In this document: piece by piece, positions 1 through 10,358 of the stretch
How the letters are laid out: each line of letters begins with the position of its first letter
Position numbering within the stretch: the first letter of the stretch is position 1
Source: Peromyscus leucopus
Lineage: Eukaryota; Chordata; Mammalia; Rodentia; Cricetidae
Assembly: GCF_004664715.2 (NCBI RefSeq)
Contig: NC_051074.1
Coordinates: 19,283,558-19,347,557 of the forward strand
Length of the DNA stretch: 64,000 nucleotides
Reading direction: 5' to 3'
Program-made: the position numbers and the translations under genes
The notes under the pieces: model-generated
What the model was told of the DNA's origin: nothing
What the model saw: the letters and a program-made list of their open reading frames with translations, nothing else
The model's database searches: none

Positions 1-30
1 AGTTATTACCGGACACAGGGGGTAAGATAC

Positions 31-249
31 TAGGTGTGGCCGGTGGCACAGGTCCATAGTCCAAACGATTCAGGACACGAAAGCAGGAGGATCTCAAGTT
101 CAAGGCCTGCTTAGGCACAGAACACATTCAAGGATAGCCTGGACAATTGAGTGGAACCCCATCTCAACATAAAAAGTAGAAAGTTAAGGGTATAAATCGG
201 CGGTAGAATGCTTGCCTGGCATGTGGAAGGCCCTAGGTTCAATTCCAGT
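31..249 (+). mobile_element. Degenerate composite SINE (B1-like part then ID-like part)
   Basis: The first part resembles an eroded B1 ('ggatctcaagttcaaggcctg', 'accccatctcaa'). From about 188 an ID-type tRNA-derived head follows ('ggtagaatgcttgcctgg', 'ggttcaattccag'). Such B1/ID composites are typical of old rodent SINEs. The left edge may continue outside the window. Confidence 0.5.
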
Positions 250-609
250 GTGGTGGTTTGAATAAGATGGAACCCAGTAGGCTCATAGAGTTGAATGCTT
301 GGTCCCCAGTCAGTGGAACTATTTGGGAAGGATTAGGAGGTGTGGCCTTGTTGGAGGAGGTGTGTCACTGAGGGTGGGCTTTGAGATCTCAGAAGCCCAC
401 ACCATTCCCAATTAGCTCTCTGCCTTGTACTTGATTGACAAAGTTGAGATGTAAGCTCTCAGCTACTGCCCCAGCACCATGCCTGTCTGCCTGCGGCTCC
501 GCCCCTTGCTGTGATGCTCATGGACTCTAATCCTCTGAAAGTGTAAACTGAAATTATAAGTTGCCTTGGTCGTGGTGTTTAGTACAGCTATAGAAAAGTA
601 GCTAAGACA
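250..609 (+). mobile_element. MaLR-type solo LTR
   Basis: It starts TGTGGTGGTTTGAAT and ends CTAAGACA, with the internal landmarks 'ggaggtgtggccttg' and 'ggtgtgtcactg' of a very common rodent ~400-bp LTR. The head and tail match the logic of ERVL-MaLR LTRs (TG...CA, tail 'agctaagaca'). No clear 5-bp target duplication remains. A related copy lies at 26466-26828. Confidence 0.7.
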
Positions 610-637
610 TAACTTCTTTCGTTTCAAAATTAAAAGG

Positions 638-790
638 ATGTTTTTTATTTAATTTATGTGTCTGACTGTTTTGCCTGATGCCCATGGAGGACAGAAGAGA
701 ATACAGTTTCCCTGGAAGTGGAGTTCCAGGTGATTGTGAGCCAACATGCAGATACTCTGCAGGAACAAGAAGTGATTTCTGGGTATTGTG
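638..790 (-). mobile_element. B2 SINE fragment, diverged
   Basis: Reverse-strand B2 body: 'tttatttaatttatgtgtctg', 'gccatggaggacagaagag' and 'ggagttccaggtgattgtgag' follow B2 order. The tRNA-like head is missing, so the copy is truncated at its own 5' end. Confidence 0.65.
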
Positions 791-1602
791 AGCAGGGGCC
801 AATGGGATGGAGGAAGGAAGCTCTGGAGATGGGAAGGGGGCAGTTCTGCTCAGAGAGAAGGCTGGCTATCACCGGGGGCTAGGAGGCAGCCTCCTAGGGC
901 TTCGTGGTAGCTTGGAAGGGATGCAGAAGGGAGCCTCAACAGGGAAACCTAGGTTTCTGGCACCTGGGATCCAGTGTCCTATCAGCCTCTGTCATACCCA
1001 GGACAGGACAGGAAATTGAGATCATTACTCTCATCTCAGTGTGATATTTGAAAGTGAGGTTGCTCTACCCCCATGTGGCTTCTGTAAATGCTACCAGCAG
1101 TGAGCCCAGAAATGTTCAAGGACACTAAATATATTTTCAAAGTGCTTTTCAATTCTCTAAGGGAAAAAGGATGTGAGATGCACCGCTCACCCTTTGCCTG
1201 TCGACATGTTTCGCCGGGCTTGTTGCAGGAGCTTTACCTGAGTGAGCATCACAGTGTGTCTGAAAAGCAGCTAAGCTGATCATGAAAACGCAGTTAGGAG
1301 AGTCCACTCCAGGGGGCGCTCACTCGTTCTCCACCGGCCACAGAGAGAGCTCCGATGCCTCGCTTCCCTTTTCCAGGTGTAGCTGCCCTTGATTTATATT
1401 CTCTGGCGAAGAGACAGTGAGTGGTCACCGCTCCAGCTTTCTTTCATGGTGACTGACCCCAATCACGGCCTCACAAAGCTGGCCAAACAAACTGCTAGAA
1501 AATGATCTTCTGGGGGAGACTGTTACAACTCCTCAGGGTCTAGTTTATTATTGTCGTTTGAATGGAAGGTAGAGTGCAGGCACCAGAATAAAAACTACTT
1601 TG
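791..1602. other. Unassigned single-copy DNA
   Basis: No repeat family or exon was recognised. Short open frames are at chance length. The one notable item is a CTCF-like motif at 1304-1322. Confidence 0.5.
1304..1322 (+). promoter_or_regulatory. CTCF-like site
   Basis: CCACTCCAGGGGGCGCTCA carries the AGGGGGCGCT core of the vertebrate CTCF consensus with the upstream CC. It sits in repeat-free DNA, so it is not the usual B2-borne site. Binding is inferred only from the motif. Confidence 0.45.
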
Positions 1603-1697
1603 GGGCCTGCACAATGGCTCAGTGGGTTTAAGCACTTGCTGCCAAGGGTGATGACTTGAGTTCAAATCCCCATGACCCACATTACGGAAGGAGAGAG
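1603..1697 (+). mobile_element. B3 SINE, 5' part (split by LTR)
   Basis: 'caatggctcagtgggttta', 'agcacttgctgcc', 'gatgacttgagttcaaatcc' and 'ggaaggagagag' are B3 landmarks. The element breaks off at 1697 and resumes at 2033. Confidence 0.75.
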
Positions 1698-2032
1698 TGT
1701 GCTGTGGGATGGTCTTTCTGTATGCTGTGAATGTGTTGCTATAATTGGTTAATAAAGAAGCTGCTTTGGCCTATGGCAAGTTAGGTTAAAGCAGGCGGGA
1801 AATCCAAGAGAGAGACAGGAAGAATAAAGGCAGAGAGACGCCAGCAGACTGGTAATGCCATGGCTATGTGGCAACTTATAGGTGAATAGAAATGGGTTAA
1901 GTTATAAGAGCTAGCTAGCAAGAAGCCTGCCATAGGCCTTACAAATGATTAATATTAAGCCTGTGAATGACTATGTTATAAGTGACTGAAGGACTATGGG
2001 CCAGGCGGGCCCTAAGAAAACTTATGGCTACA
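1698..2032 (+). mobile_element. Solo ERV LTR inserted in a B3
   Basis: 335 bp from TGTGCTGTGGGATGG to GGCTACA. It contains 'ttggttaataaagaagc' and 'aggcgggaaatcc'. Two relatives occur at 28352-28723 (minus) and 58367-58911. Flanks agag / agaa suggest a decayed target duplication, and B3 sequence continues on the far side. No internal retroviral genes are present. Confidence 0.75.
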
Positions 2033-2142
2033 AGAATGGACTCCCATGATTTCCCTCTGGCCTCCTACATACCACAAATGTATACTCACACACATCTAAC
2101 ATATACATACATGCAAATAAACATAATATTACAAATTTAAGA
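2033..2142 (+). mobile_element. B3 SINE, 3' part
   Basis: 'agaatggactccc', 'ccctctggcctcctac' and an A/T-rich tail with 'acatacatgcaaataaa' complete the B3 begun at 1603. Confidence 0.7.
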
Positions 2143-3648
2143 CTATCTTCCCATGGTTAGATTTTCAAGTTATTAGTCATTCCTAACAATGGTAAAATAA
2201 TATTTTACTTCTGGTGCTTAAATCCTAGATTTTCTCACTCCACTTGCTGGGGGGTGGGGGGAAGCTAGACTTAGTTCCCACATGTTCCATTGCATCACTT
2301 GGCCAGAGAATTGTCCAGCCCAACAGTTTACCTCAGTCTACTCCAGAAATCCTTGCTGACAAGTTCCACATGCTTGGTTGATTGGGTTCAGATCAAGGTC
2401 ATGTGTGCTGAACCCTCTTAAACATTGTGGTTTATCCCACCATGATTTTATGTCCAGCCTTGATGATGTCATTTGGGGTCCTTCTCACAGGATGACTTTC
2501 TGGATCTGGTAGAGAGCACAGAAGACGACATTTTCTCATTATAAATGAACATCATTAGTCATGTTCTTACTTCAGTCAAGAACCTCTGACAAGGCCTACA
2601 CTAATTCATGAAACATACCAATAACACATTCCTTCTATTTGTATCACATGTAGAAAGCTAAAAACTATTTGGGAGATTCATTTCTAGCCCCCCTTATTCG
2701 AGTTATCTGGTGAAGTAAGGTTCCCATCCTGCCTTGCCATTCTCCCCTTTCCACCCAAGGTCCCCTGATTATTCACCCCTCAATCCTTAGGAATTTGGAA
2801 AAACAGGAAGCTTGCTATAGGGGGTGTAAGCTACAGGGTATCATCCGCAGTTATTTTTCTTCCTATGAGTGGAACAAATTCAGGTTTTATCTTCCTGAAA
2901 GAACTCACAGAATTCTGGATGTAGCCAGTTCTAGTCTGGTAAACATCCCCAAAATTTCAATTTGGACCTCTTAAATGGCTGTGCTTAGTGATCCAAAGAC
3001 AATAGCGAGTCACATACCTTTCATATACTGTGGTGTGACTTAGCTACACCATTGTAGGCTGGACACAGATTTAAGACACATGAAATCCCTCCGCTCCCTG
3101 GAGACCCTTAGTGATGACATCACTTGTTATGAAGTTGAGAGGGAGTATCTCAAAGAATGTAATGGAAAAACCCCAGATACATCTGTAATTGGTTATGAAT
3201 CTCAACAAAGATCATGTTTATTACACTGGGAAGGATGACCTCATCTCTGTGGAACTGAGAGACAATTTTGCTGTTACCACAAACTATGTTAGCCTGGGCT
3301 CAGATTTTGAAGATTAGTAACCCAGGTCTCAGCCTGGGGACCCTTAGCCACTGCCTTTCTGGCAAGAGAAGGGAATAAGGAGCCTATGGTCAAGGGGTGG
3401 AGCCCCACACCTTGTCACTAACCGCCTCCCTTCACTCTTCCAGTGAAAAGATTTGCGAGAGTGGACACAATCTGTTCCAAGCAGGTCTGTGCAGCCAGGC
3501 CATCTCCAAGGTTACACAGCATCGAGAAAAGCATCCTACTTGGCATTGTTCCCTACGCTGGCCTAGCACCCCGACCCCTGAGCATGGAGACCCTGGGAAG
3601 GTTCCATAATGTGCCTTACTCGAGGAGATCTGGAGAGCGAGCTCAGGA
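2143..3648. other. Unassigned single-copy DNA
   Basis: About 1.5 kb without a recognised repeat or exon. It contains a near-perfect CRE/AP-1-like palindrome at 3110-3124. Overlapping short frames at 3397-3683 lie on both strands and look random. Confidence 0.5.
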
Positions 3649-3649
3649 G

Positions 3650-3846
3650 TTCTGAGAGCTTCCTGCTCTTGCAGAGGACCCATGCCTGGTTCACAGCACC
3701 CACGTGATGGCTTATAACCATCCGAACCTCCGGTTCCAGGGATTCTGACCCTCCTTCTGATCTAATTGGGCTCCTGCAAGCATGAAGTGCACCTACATAT
3801 ACCCAGGCAAACACACACATGTAAAATAAAAATACTTAAAAAAAAT
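3650..3846 (+). mobile_element. B2 SINE
   Basis: 'ctgctcttgcagaggaccc', 'cagcacccacgtgatggct', 'ccggttccaggga' and the tail 'taaaataaaaatac' mark a B2 lacking its first ~30 bases. It is well diverged. Confidence 0.8.
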
Positions 3847-4413
3847 CAACCTTACTACTTGTTTTATAATATTCAAAACTGGAAATAACAAGTTTTGAAA
3901 GGTAAGCATTTTTATGAAATTTGAAGATAATAAGCAACTCTTATTTTAATTTTTCCCATGGGGCAGTATAGTAATAGTTAACTATTTTTTAACTATTTTA
4001 AATATTTATAATTATCTTTTCATCCTCTTCCCATCTCCTCCCTTCTTCCCATCTCCTTCCTCCTGAGAATTCCCTACAAATTTCCCAATGATAACAAAGT
4101 ACTGAGAAATATTGTGGTGTCAGAAATACACACTCACTCTAAGGAAGTTAAAATAAGAGCTACACCATAACAATACTATCTACTGAACCTGGATTTTGAA
4201 TGTGTGTACTAGTCAGGAATTCTGAAACATAGCTTGAAACATCCATATTCAAACCCAATGAGTTCTGAGCCCACACCATTCTATCTTCTGTTTCTTCAGA
4301 TCGCGGGGAAATTAATGTCAGTTTTGCAGATTAAAAAAAAAAAAATTCCCCATCCAGTTTAGGATTTGCTGTCTTTCATTAGGTTCGGATGTATAGACAC
4401 ACAATTTCAAGTT
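3847..4413. other. Unassigned AT-rich DNA
   Basis: Mostly AT-rich. There is a pyrimidine-rich patch at about 4017-4065 and an A-run at 4334-4346. No repeat family was recognised. Confidence 0.5.
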
Positions 4414-4772
4414 TGTTCTGGTGGAAGCTCCACCTCAGCTCCTGGTACCCTGGCATCCCTATACCCAAAGAGTCTGGAATGTTCTGGTGGAGGATCCACC
4501 TCAACTCCCCTCTCCCATCTCTTTCCCCAAACCCACCCCTTCAAAGTTCTTCAAGCACAGCTCCTCCCCCAGAGGGGCTCAAAACTACTCCCATAGGGTA
4601 TATAAGCTGCATTCCAGCAAACAGACACGTGATTTTCCTGTCTCTCTTCCCCATCTCCTCTAGGAGGGGCTTTACCTGGGAATGCTTTACCCATTAAACC
4701 ACGGCTTTTTCTAATTCGGTCTGATTTGGTCTGATTTGGATTGCTGTGTTGGCAGAGGCTTATAGGGGTACA
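4414..4772 (+). mobile_element. Probable ERV LTR with TATA box and polyA signal
   Basis: The stretch has LTR architecture: a U3 containing a ~28-bp direct duplication (4414-4441 and 4480-4507), GGGTATATAAGC at 4596-4607, ATTAAA at 4693-4698, and an end near GGGTACA. Both ends are estimated and no target duplication is certain. The family was not identified. Confidence 0.55.
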
Positions 4773-6420
4773 AAAACCTTTCAAAGTTCAAAGTTTTTCC
4801 TGTGGCTCCCCCATGCTCTGTGTTGAGGTGCAGTGGGACAGTGAATCATCACAGCCCGAGGCAGTCTTCTGGGTAGCAGAATGGCTTCCATTGTTGCCTT
4901 ACTTCCTGCCTTCAGGTGTTTGACTTCCAGACAGATTTTCTTTATAACACAAACAGCTTGAGGATCCAGGACCCTTTCAATCTTCATCTAAAAGCCATAA
5001 AATTGATCCTGCTTCCTCTTTTATCTTGGAAGGAGAACACAAATGTTCCAATGGAGGAAATCTATTATTTTCCTGCTGAACATGAAAAGCCTCTTAGCAC
5101 CCAGGTAAAAAGAATCCATTTTTATCCCAGCTCCTGCAGGGCTAGTGTTGAGAGCCCACACGGCAAGGCTGTCCTGACCACTGTCCGGTTGTATCAATTG
5201 AGCACAGTGTTTCCTAACCCAGATGCCTCACATCTCTGCTGCATTCCCTTACAGAAAGTGCACAGCTGTGCAAATGGGGTAACGGCCCCCAGTGCCCCAC
5301 AAAGTACCCACGCCTCTGTTCTTTCTGCTCTGAAGTTTGTTTTGTAACCTCTGTTCTTAGATTCTTCAGATTTGGGATCAATGAAAACTGCAAATTTTGT
5401 TTGCTCTAAATAGGCTGGCTCTCACTTTCGCATGAAATGGACTTCAGAAACTCCATTTTGAAATCTAGGTGGGGACATTTACTATTTCATCTGTTTTATG
5501 TTCTCTTCACTCTGAAAAGAGTTTGGTTTTTTGTTTGTTTGTTTTTTTGAGAAATAATCCTTCAGAAGTAAGATATACATCATATATGACCACTAAAAAT
5601 ATTAGCCTACTATAAATTTTTGTATTAACTAGCACGGTTGTGCCATGTTACATAACATTGTAGCTTTAAATCTTTTGGCTTCTTGAGAATCACAGAGGCG
5701 GGGCCCTTTTGATGCTGTGTTTATCTTTCAGTGGGTCTTTCCCCTCCTCCTCTTGCCTACATGGACATAGTACTTTGCATTTTTGAAAGGTGCAGTGTGT
5801 CTCCATCAGCCTTCTTATCGTCTTTTTCTTTAAAGCTGCAGCCAGGTGAAGACAGCCAGAGATTCTTCCCATCCTTCCCCATGGAAAGGTGAGATCCGGT
5901 TTTCTTCCTTCTGACCCTGCTGCTGTGTTAACCAATGGGATGCAAGGGAAAAAGCATGTCACTAGTTTCTGAGCAAGGAGAAGCCAGCTGCTTTCACTTC
6001 ACATCTCAGCAAACACAGCCCTGAGCCAGCATATAAACAGCCCAGTTATCTGTAGAAAACAGTGTCACGGGGAACAAGGACCTTGCCCAAGCCTTGATAA
6101 GACATTGGGCATCTAAATGAAATCGCCATGAACGTTCATCCTGCTCATCCTCCAGTTGGACGCCCCCGAATGACCCCACTGAAGCAGCAGGATTGCCCCG
6201 CTGCACCTTCCTGAGTCCTTGACCCCCTTATTACCAGATCTAGTTAAGCTGTCTGTTGTTTTAAACCGCGTTTGAGGGGAATTTATTGCACAACTGATAG
6301 CGCACTCAGGCCCGTGCCATCTCTTTTTGTTACCACCATCCATCGTTGCCCCATTTCCTACGACAGCCTGATAGCACCTACATCATTGATGGTACCCAAG
6401 CGCTATGTACTATGAAACTG
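4773..6420. other. Unassigned single-copy DNA
   Basis: No repeat recognised apart from a T/G-rich simple tract at 5521-5549. A 143-codon open frame at 4916-5347 has no recognisable domain, and its length is not surprising for 64 kb scanned in six frames. Confidence 0.5.
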
Positions 6421-7200
6421 GTGGTTCAAAGAGTCATAGAGAACGCTAACTGCCAGACAAATTGCTTAATAGCCTAGAATGTGAACTATAATTACTGTTT
6501 GGATATCTTCCGGATCTAGGTCTGTCCTTTACTTGGCAAGACAATGTATTCAATCAGAAGTAGATTGTTTTAAAAGCCTAATCAGCATTATCATTACTCA
6601 TGCTGATGGAAGTGCGGGTATTAATAAATACCAAGCAGCCTCAGGGTTTGAATTGCTTTTCTATTTATGATCTGTCAGGATTCCTGAAACACGGCTTTGA
6701 TTAATGCAAAGAAATAAATTCAGCATCCAATGATGTAATTAGTTTTCAAAAGCTTAAGGGGGAAAAATTACATTAAAAAAAATTCAAAGCAGTCAAAATC
6801 CAATGTCTGTTTCTCTGAGGGATTTAGAGAGGGAAGACAGGAAAAGACAGAGATGTTGCGGTATGTTTAGTTTTTCTTAGGTTTTTTGACTCTTCTGCCA
6901 AAGTTCATTTTCTTTTTTCCAGGGGCGGCTCTCTGTGTCATGGTAGAATCTAATGTGCCACTCTATTCCAGTAGTGGCTAATGACCTATCACACCCAGAC
7001 CCTTCTTATCATCCTGAAATAAATGTCAAAGATGGCATAACCTAGCTACGTGTATATTTTGAATAAGCTATATAATGCAGTAATGTTAATAAAAAAAGAT
7101 AAAGGGAGGTAATTTATAATAAAGTAGCTTAATATGTAATCACATTACCATCTATTCAGCTTCATTCCTGCTACATGAGGACATCTTAAAATATCTGAAG
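6421..7200. other. Candidate conserved non-coding block
   Basis: Repeat-free and AT-rich, with many homeodomain- and bZIP-like words (taatcagcatta, tgattaatgcaaag, aatgatgtaatt, ggtaatttataat) around 6430-6790 and 7040-7150. Conservation is inferred from composition and cannot be measured here. Confidence 0.35.
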
Positions 7201-7486
7201 ATAATCTCTGGTATATGAAGGCAAATGTAGCTCATATAAATGATTAAATGGTTTTATTTATCTTTTGATTCAATAATTTTCATTTCTCCTCAGTACCTTC
7301 ACCACTGTCTCTAGACATTCACTGACTATTTCTCCGTGACTTCAAGACTAAGATACCGAAATAAAAATTAATTTTACCTTTAAAAAACAGAGTAAATTAG
7401 ATTTTATGTTAAATTACATCAGACCATATGTGAATCTGAAATAAGTAAACTGCTTTTACAAGTTATAAAAATATTTTGGAGCAAAC

Positions 7487-7600
7487 TTCCTTGATTTTTA
7501 CAAATGAAGAAAATGAGATTCAAAGAGCTCTTACCTTCTTTGAATAATGTGTTGGAGCTGGAAGGCAGACTTCCTGAAATGACACCAGGTTTAATTTCCC
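7487..7600 (-). mobile_element. MIR SINE fragment
   Basis: 'tttttacaaatgaagaaaatgagattcaaagagctc' (split here: tttttacaaatgaagaaaa, tgagattcaaagagctc) is the reverse-strand MIR core (fraying of 'acagatgaggaaactgaggc'). It is an old mammalian repeat and heavily diverged. Confidence 0.5.
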
Positions 7601-8347
7601 TAAGTATGGTTTTCACAGGAATGGTCTTTGAGGTGCTATTGGAAAAGGCAAAAAAGTTTCTGCCATGCAGTAAGACCAAAAGGTACCGTGTATAACCTCT
7701 CATCTACTTCCTGATGCCTATTATCCTATGAAATTTTTTTTTTAGCATTCCTATTGTAAATTGATTTCACTGTGATTAACTCAGTATTCACCAAACATAC
7801 TCACTGGTGGAGCTTTGCCAAATTGGAGCTTTGGAATGTTAAGAAATGGCATTCCATGTTACCCCAGACAAAAGGACAGAAACATGTAAAAATAACAGCA
7901 GATTTGACAAGCAGGAATCAAAGACTGTGTAAAGTGGACCTCTACACTGAAGGTTTCCAGGCATTAGGCTGAGAGTACAGCCACATCCAAGTCATTCCAA
8001 GGAGCTTAGGGACATCCACAGTGTTACGCTTTGAAGCCTCAGGATGGAAGTTCTGTGGATGCAGACCGGGCTGGGGAACCTAACAGGTGAGAAAGGAACC
8101 TGGAATTTTTCACTACTTCAGATTCTACTAGTCTTTGGAGATCCTTTTGTGGACACACACCAGCAGCAGCAACAAGTAGGGAAAAACAAACTACCCTTTA
8201 AAATTAATTAAAATGGACAGGAGGAAGACATCTATAAACCTACAAAGAAAGACATGCGCACGCATCATGTGGTTTTTAGGATTTAGGTGGCAGGTTTGAC
8301 TTTGCATCAATGCAGAGATCATTTTGAATTGCACGGTATTAACTCAC
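7601..8347. other. Unassigned single-copy DNA
   Basis: No recognised family. T-run at 7733-7743. Confidence 0.5.
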
Positions 8348-8755
8348 TGAATTGTGTCTACTCAAAATTCATATGTTGAAGCTTTTACCCCTAGTACCTC
8401 AGAACATGCCCTTATTTTATAAACAGGGTCATTTGTAGATATCTTACTTATGTAAGATGAAGTTATTCAATTAAAGCCCAGCTAGCAACATAACAAGGAG
8501 GAATTTGAACACAGAGCTATACACAAATAATATAATACGGAGATGAAGATTGATGCCAGAGAACTGCTTCCATTGGTGATGAAGACAGTCAGGAAGCTAT
8601 CAGATGTTGGAGCTTGCAGGGGATGAATTTTTCCTTACACTCTTCAGAAGGAATAATCCACTGATACCCTATCTCAGGCCCCTAGCTTTCACAACTGTGA
8701 GACAAGACATTTCTGCTGTATAAGCTGCCTGATTCATAGCACTTTATTATGACAT
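8348..8755 (+). mobile_element. Ancient eutherian LTR (MaLR-like)
   Basis: 'tgaattgtgtctactcaaa', 'attcatatgttgaag', 'gtacctcagaacatg' and the end 'actgtgagacaagacattt' match an ancient LTR shared with other placental mammals. The exact family name is uncertain. Reverse-strand relatives occur at 12451-12742 and 51917-52199. Confidence 0.65.
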
Positions 8756-8756
8756 C

Positions 8757-9148
8757 TTGACCTACTTTGCTTCTCTGTTGCTGTGATGAAACATTCTACC
8801 AACAACAACTTGGGAAGGCCTGGGTGTATTTGGTTTATACTTCCAAGCAGCAGTCCATCACTGGGCAGGAACTCAAGAGGGGAAACTGGAGGCAGCTGAA
8901 GCCAAGACTGTGGAGGATACTGCTTACTGACTCACTTCCTCTGGTTCATGCTCCGTCTGCTTTCTTACATAACCCAAAGCCACCTGCCTAGAGATAGCAC
9001 CGCCCACAGTGGACTGTGCTCTCCCATGTCAACCAACAGTCAAGATAATTCCCCACAGACATGGCCACAGGCCAGTCTGATTTAGGCCTCCCTTCAGTTG
9101 AGACTCATACTCTTGGTTAAGCCAAGTTGACAATTAAAGCCAATACAC
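8757..9148 (-). mobile_element. Rodent MaLR-type LTR
   Basis: Read on the minus strand it begins TGTGTATTGGCTTTAATTG, includes 'gtcaacttggcttaa', and ends 'tgtttcatcacagcaacag' then 'aagtaggtca'. This is a common rodent MaLR-like LTR. It abuts the older LTR at 8348-8755. Confidence 0.7.
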
Positions 9149-9489
9149 AGTCCTAGAACAATAACACACATAAACAGAAGTTACTGTAAGTCATGGAGTT
9201 ATCTTCTACTTGTGTGTCTCAGTCCCTTACCTCAACCCAGAGCTCCCCACTGTCTGATGCCTTTGATCCCATTAGTGGATATCTTTATCTACATTTATGT
9301 ATATCCTGGGCATAATCAAATATTGTATTAATCCCAGCCCCACATTTGCTTATGGAGACTTTCTGAAGCATCACACTCTACATGTATTAAATGAAGGTAA
9401 TAACAATGACTATAAACCAGAAGGGTTAATTGGCTATAAATACAGACTTTTTGTAGTACAGACACACAGTAAAAAAAAAAAAAAATTAC
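9149..9489. other. Unassigned DNA
   Basis: No family recognised. It ends in a 15-base A-run at 9471-9485, just before a B1. Confidence 0.45.
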
Positions 9490-9627
9490 TGTGAGTAGGG
9501 TGGAACATGCCTTTAATCTCAGCACTCAGCAGGCAGAGGCAGACAGATTTGTGAGTTCAAGGCTAGCCTAGTCTACATTGAAAGTACTAGGCCAGCCAGG
9601 GAGTGAGACCCAGCTTAAAACAAAAGC
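9490..9627 (+). mobile_element. B1 SINE
   Basis: 'catgcctttaatctcagcac', 'aggcagaggcagacagat' and 'gtgagttcaaggctagcc' are B1. The tail passes into a long TG tract. Confidence 0.9.
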
Positions 9628-9630
9628 TGT

Positions 9631-9631
<1 letters not shown>

Positions 9632-9681
<50 letters not shown>
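9632..9681 (+). repeat. (TG)n microsatellite, about 25 units
   Basis: An uninterrupted GT/TG tract sits directly after the B1 tail, and probably arose from it. Confidence 0.97.
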
Positions 9682-9683
<2 letters not shown>

Positions 9684-9913
9684 GTATTATATTTATTATC
9701 AAACATGTGCTGTACATATTGCTATACTAATTTAGTAGATGTGTTTACTCTAGTATCACCACTAACATATCAGTAATGTGTTATGTTACAGTATTTTAAC
9801 AATTATACCTGACTAGTCACAGAAATATTTTAGCTCCATGTAATCTTGGGGGGCTACTGTCATATGTGATTTAATGTGTTGACCAAAACACTGCTATTTA
9901 GTGCATGATTGTA
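9682..9913. mobile_element. Ancient DNA-transposon fossil
   Basis: The right end 'tgttgaccaaaacactgct' then 'agtgcatgattgta' follows the terminal region of an ancient mammalian DNA transposon whose ends are inverted repeats ('...gcgcatgactgta' in less decayed copies). It stops exactly where an LTR begins at 9914. The family name is uncertain. Confidence 0.45.
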
Positions 9914-10352
9914 TGACAGGGAAAGACAATGCAGAAGTTCCTCCATGTTGCTGACAATCCAATTTAGGCTTGACTAGAATTTGATCTCCTTGATGACAAG
10001 CCCCATGGAAAATTACTCAACTCTGTTCTGGAAAACTGAGGTCAAGATTCCCTAGCTAATTTATCTTGGCTTCTGTTAAACTGCTTGTTTGTATAAACCT
10101 CACCCTCTGGCTAACAGTTTATCTTAGTTTCTGTTTAACTGCTTGCTTGTGCAAAACTTTTCCCTGCAGCTGCTGAGCGAGATACCAGGATGTGGTTTTT
10201 GCCTTTAAAAACCGCTTCCCTAAGCACTCAGGGCTACACTTGCGCCCTAATACCTGAGTGTAGTCCCAGCTAGCTGGAGTAAAGATTTTTAATTGGCTTT
10301 AAACTGTGTCTGAGTGATCATCTGAGGGGGAGAGGGGGCGCTTCCCAAAACA
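9914..10352 (+). mobile_element. Solo ERV LTR with 6-bp target duplication
   Basis: 439 bp from TGACAGGGAAAG to CCCAAAACA, flanked by ATTGTA (9908-9913) and ATTGCA (10353-10358). The U3 has a ~55-bp imperfect direct duplication around 10060-10165. A TATA-like TTTAAAAACC sits at 10204-10213 and GAGTAAAGA near 10277. A 6-bp duplication suits class II (ERVK-like) integration. No gag/pol is present. Confidence 0.7.
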
Positions 10353-10358
10353 ATTGCA

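Noticed and set aside
188..249. tRNA gene
   Set aside because: The tRNA-like head belongs to an ID/B4 SINE. No full cloverleaf or 3' end. The same applies to all B2 heads.
1698..2032. Part of a full provirus
   Set aside because: None of the LTRs in the window is followed by a primer-binding site and gag/pol-like sequence or by a paired LTR. All look solitary.
4916..5347. Plus-strand frame of 143 codons just after an LTR
   Set aside because: No recognisable family, ordinary composition, chance length. Kept as unassigned.
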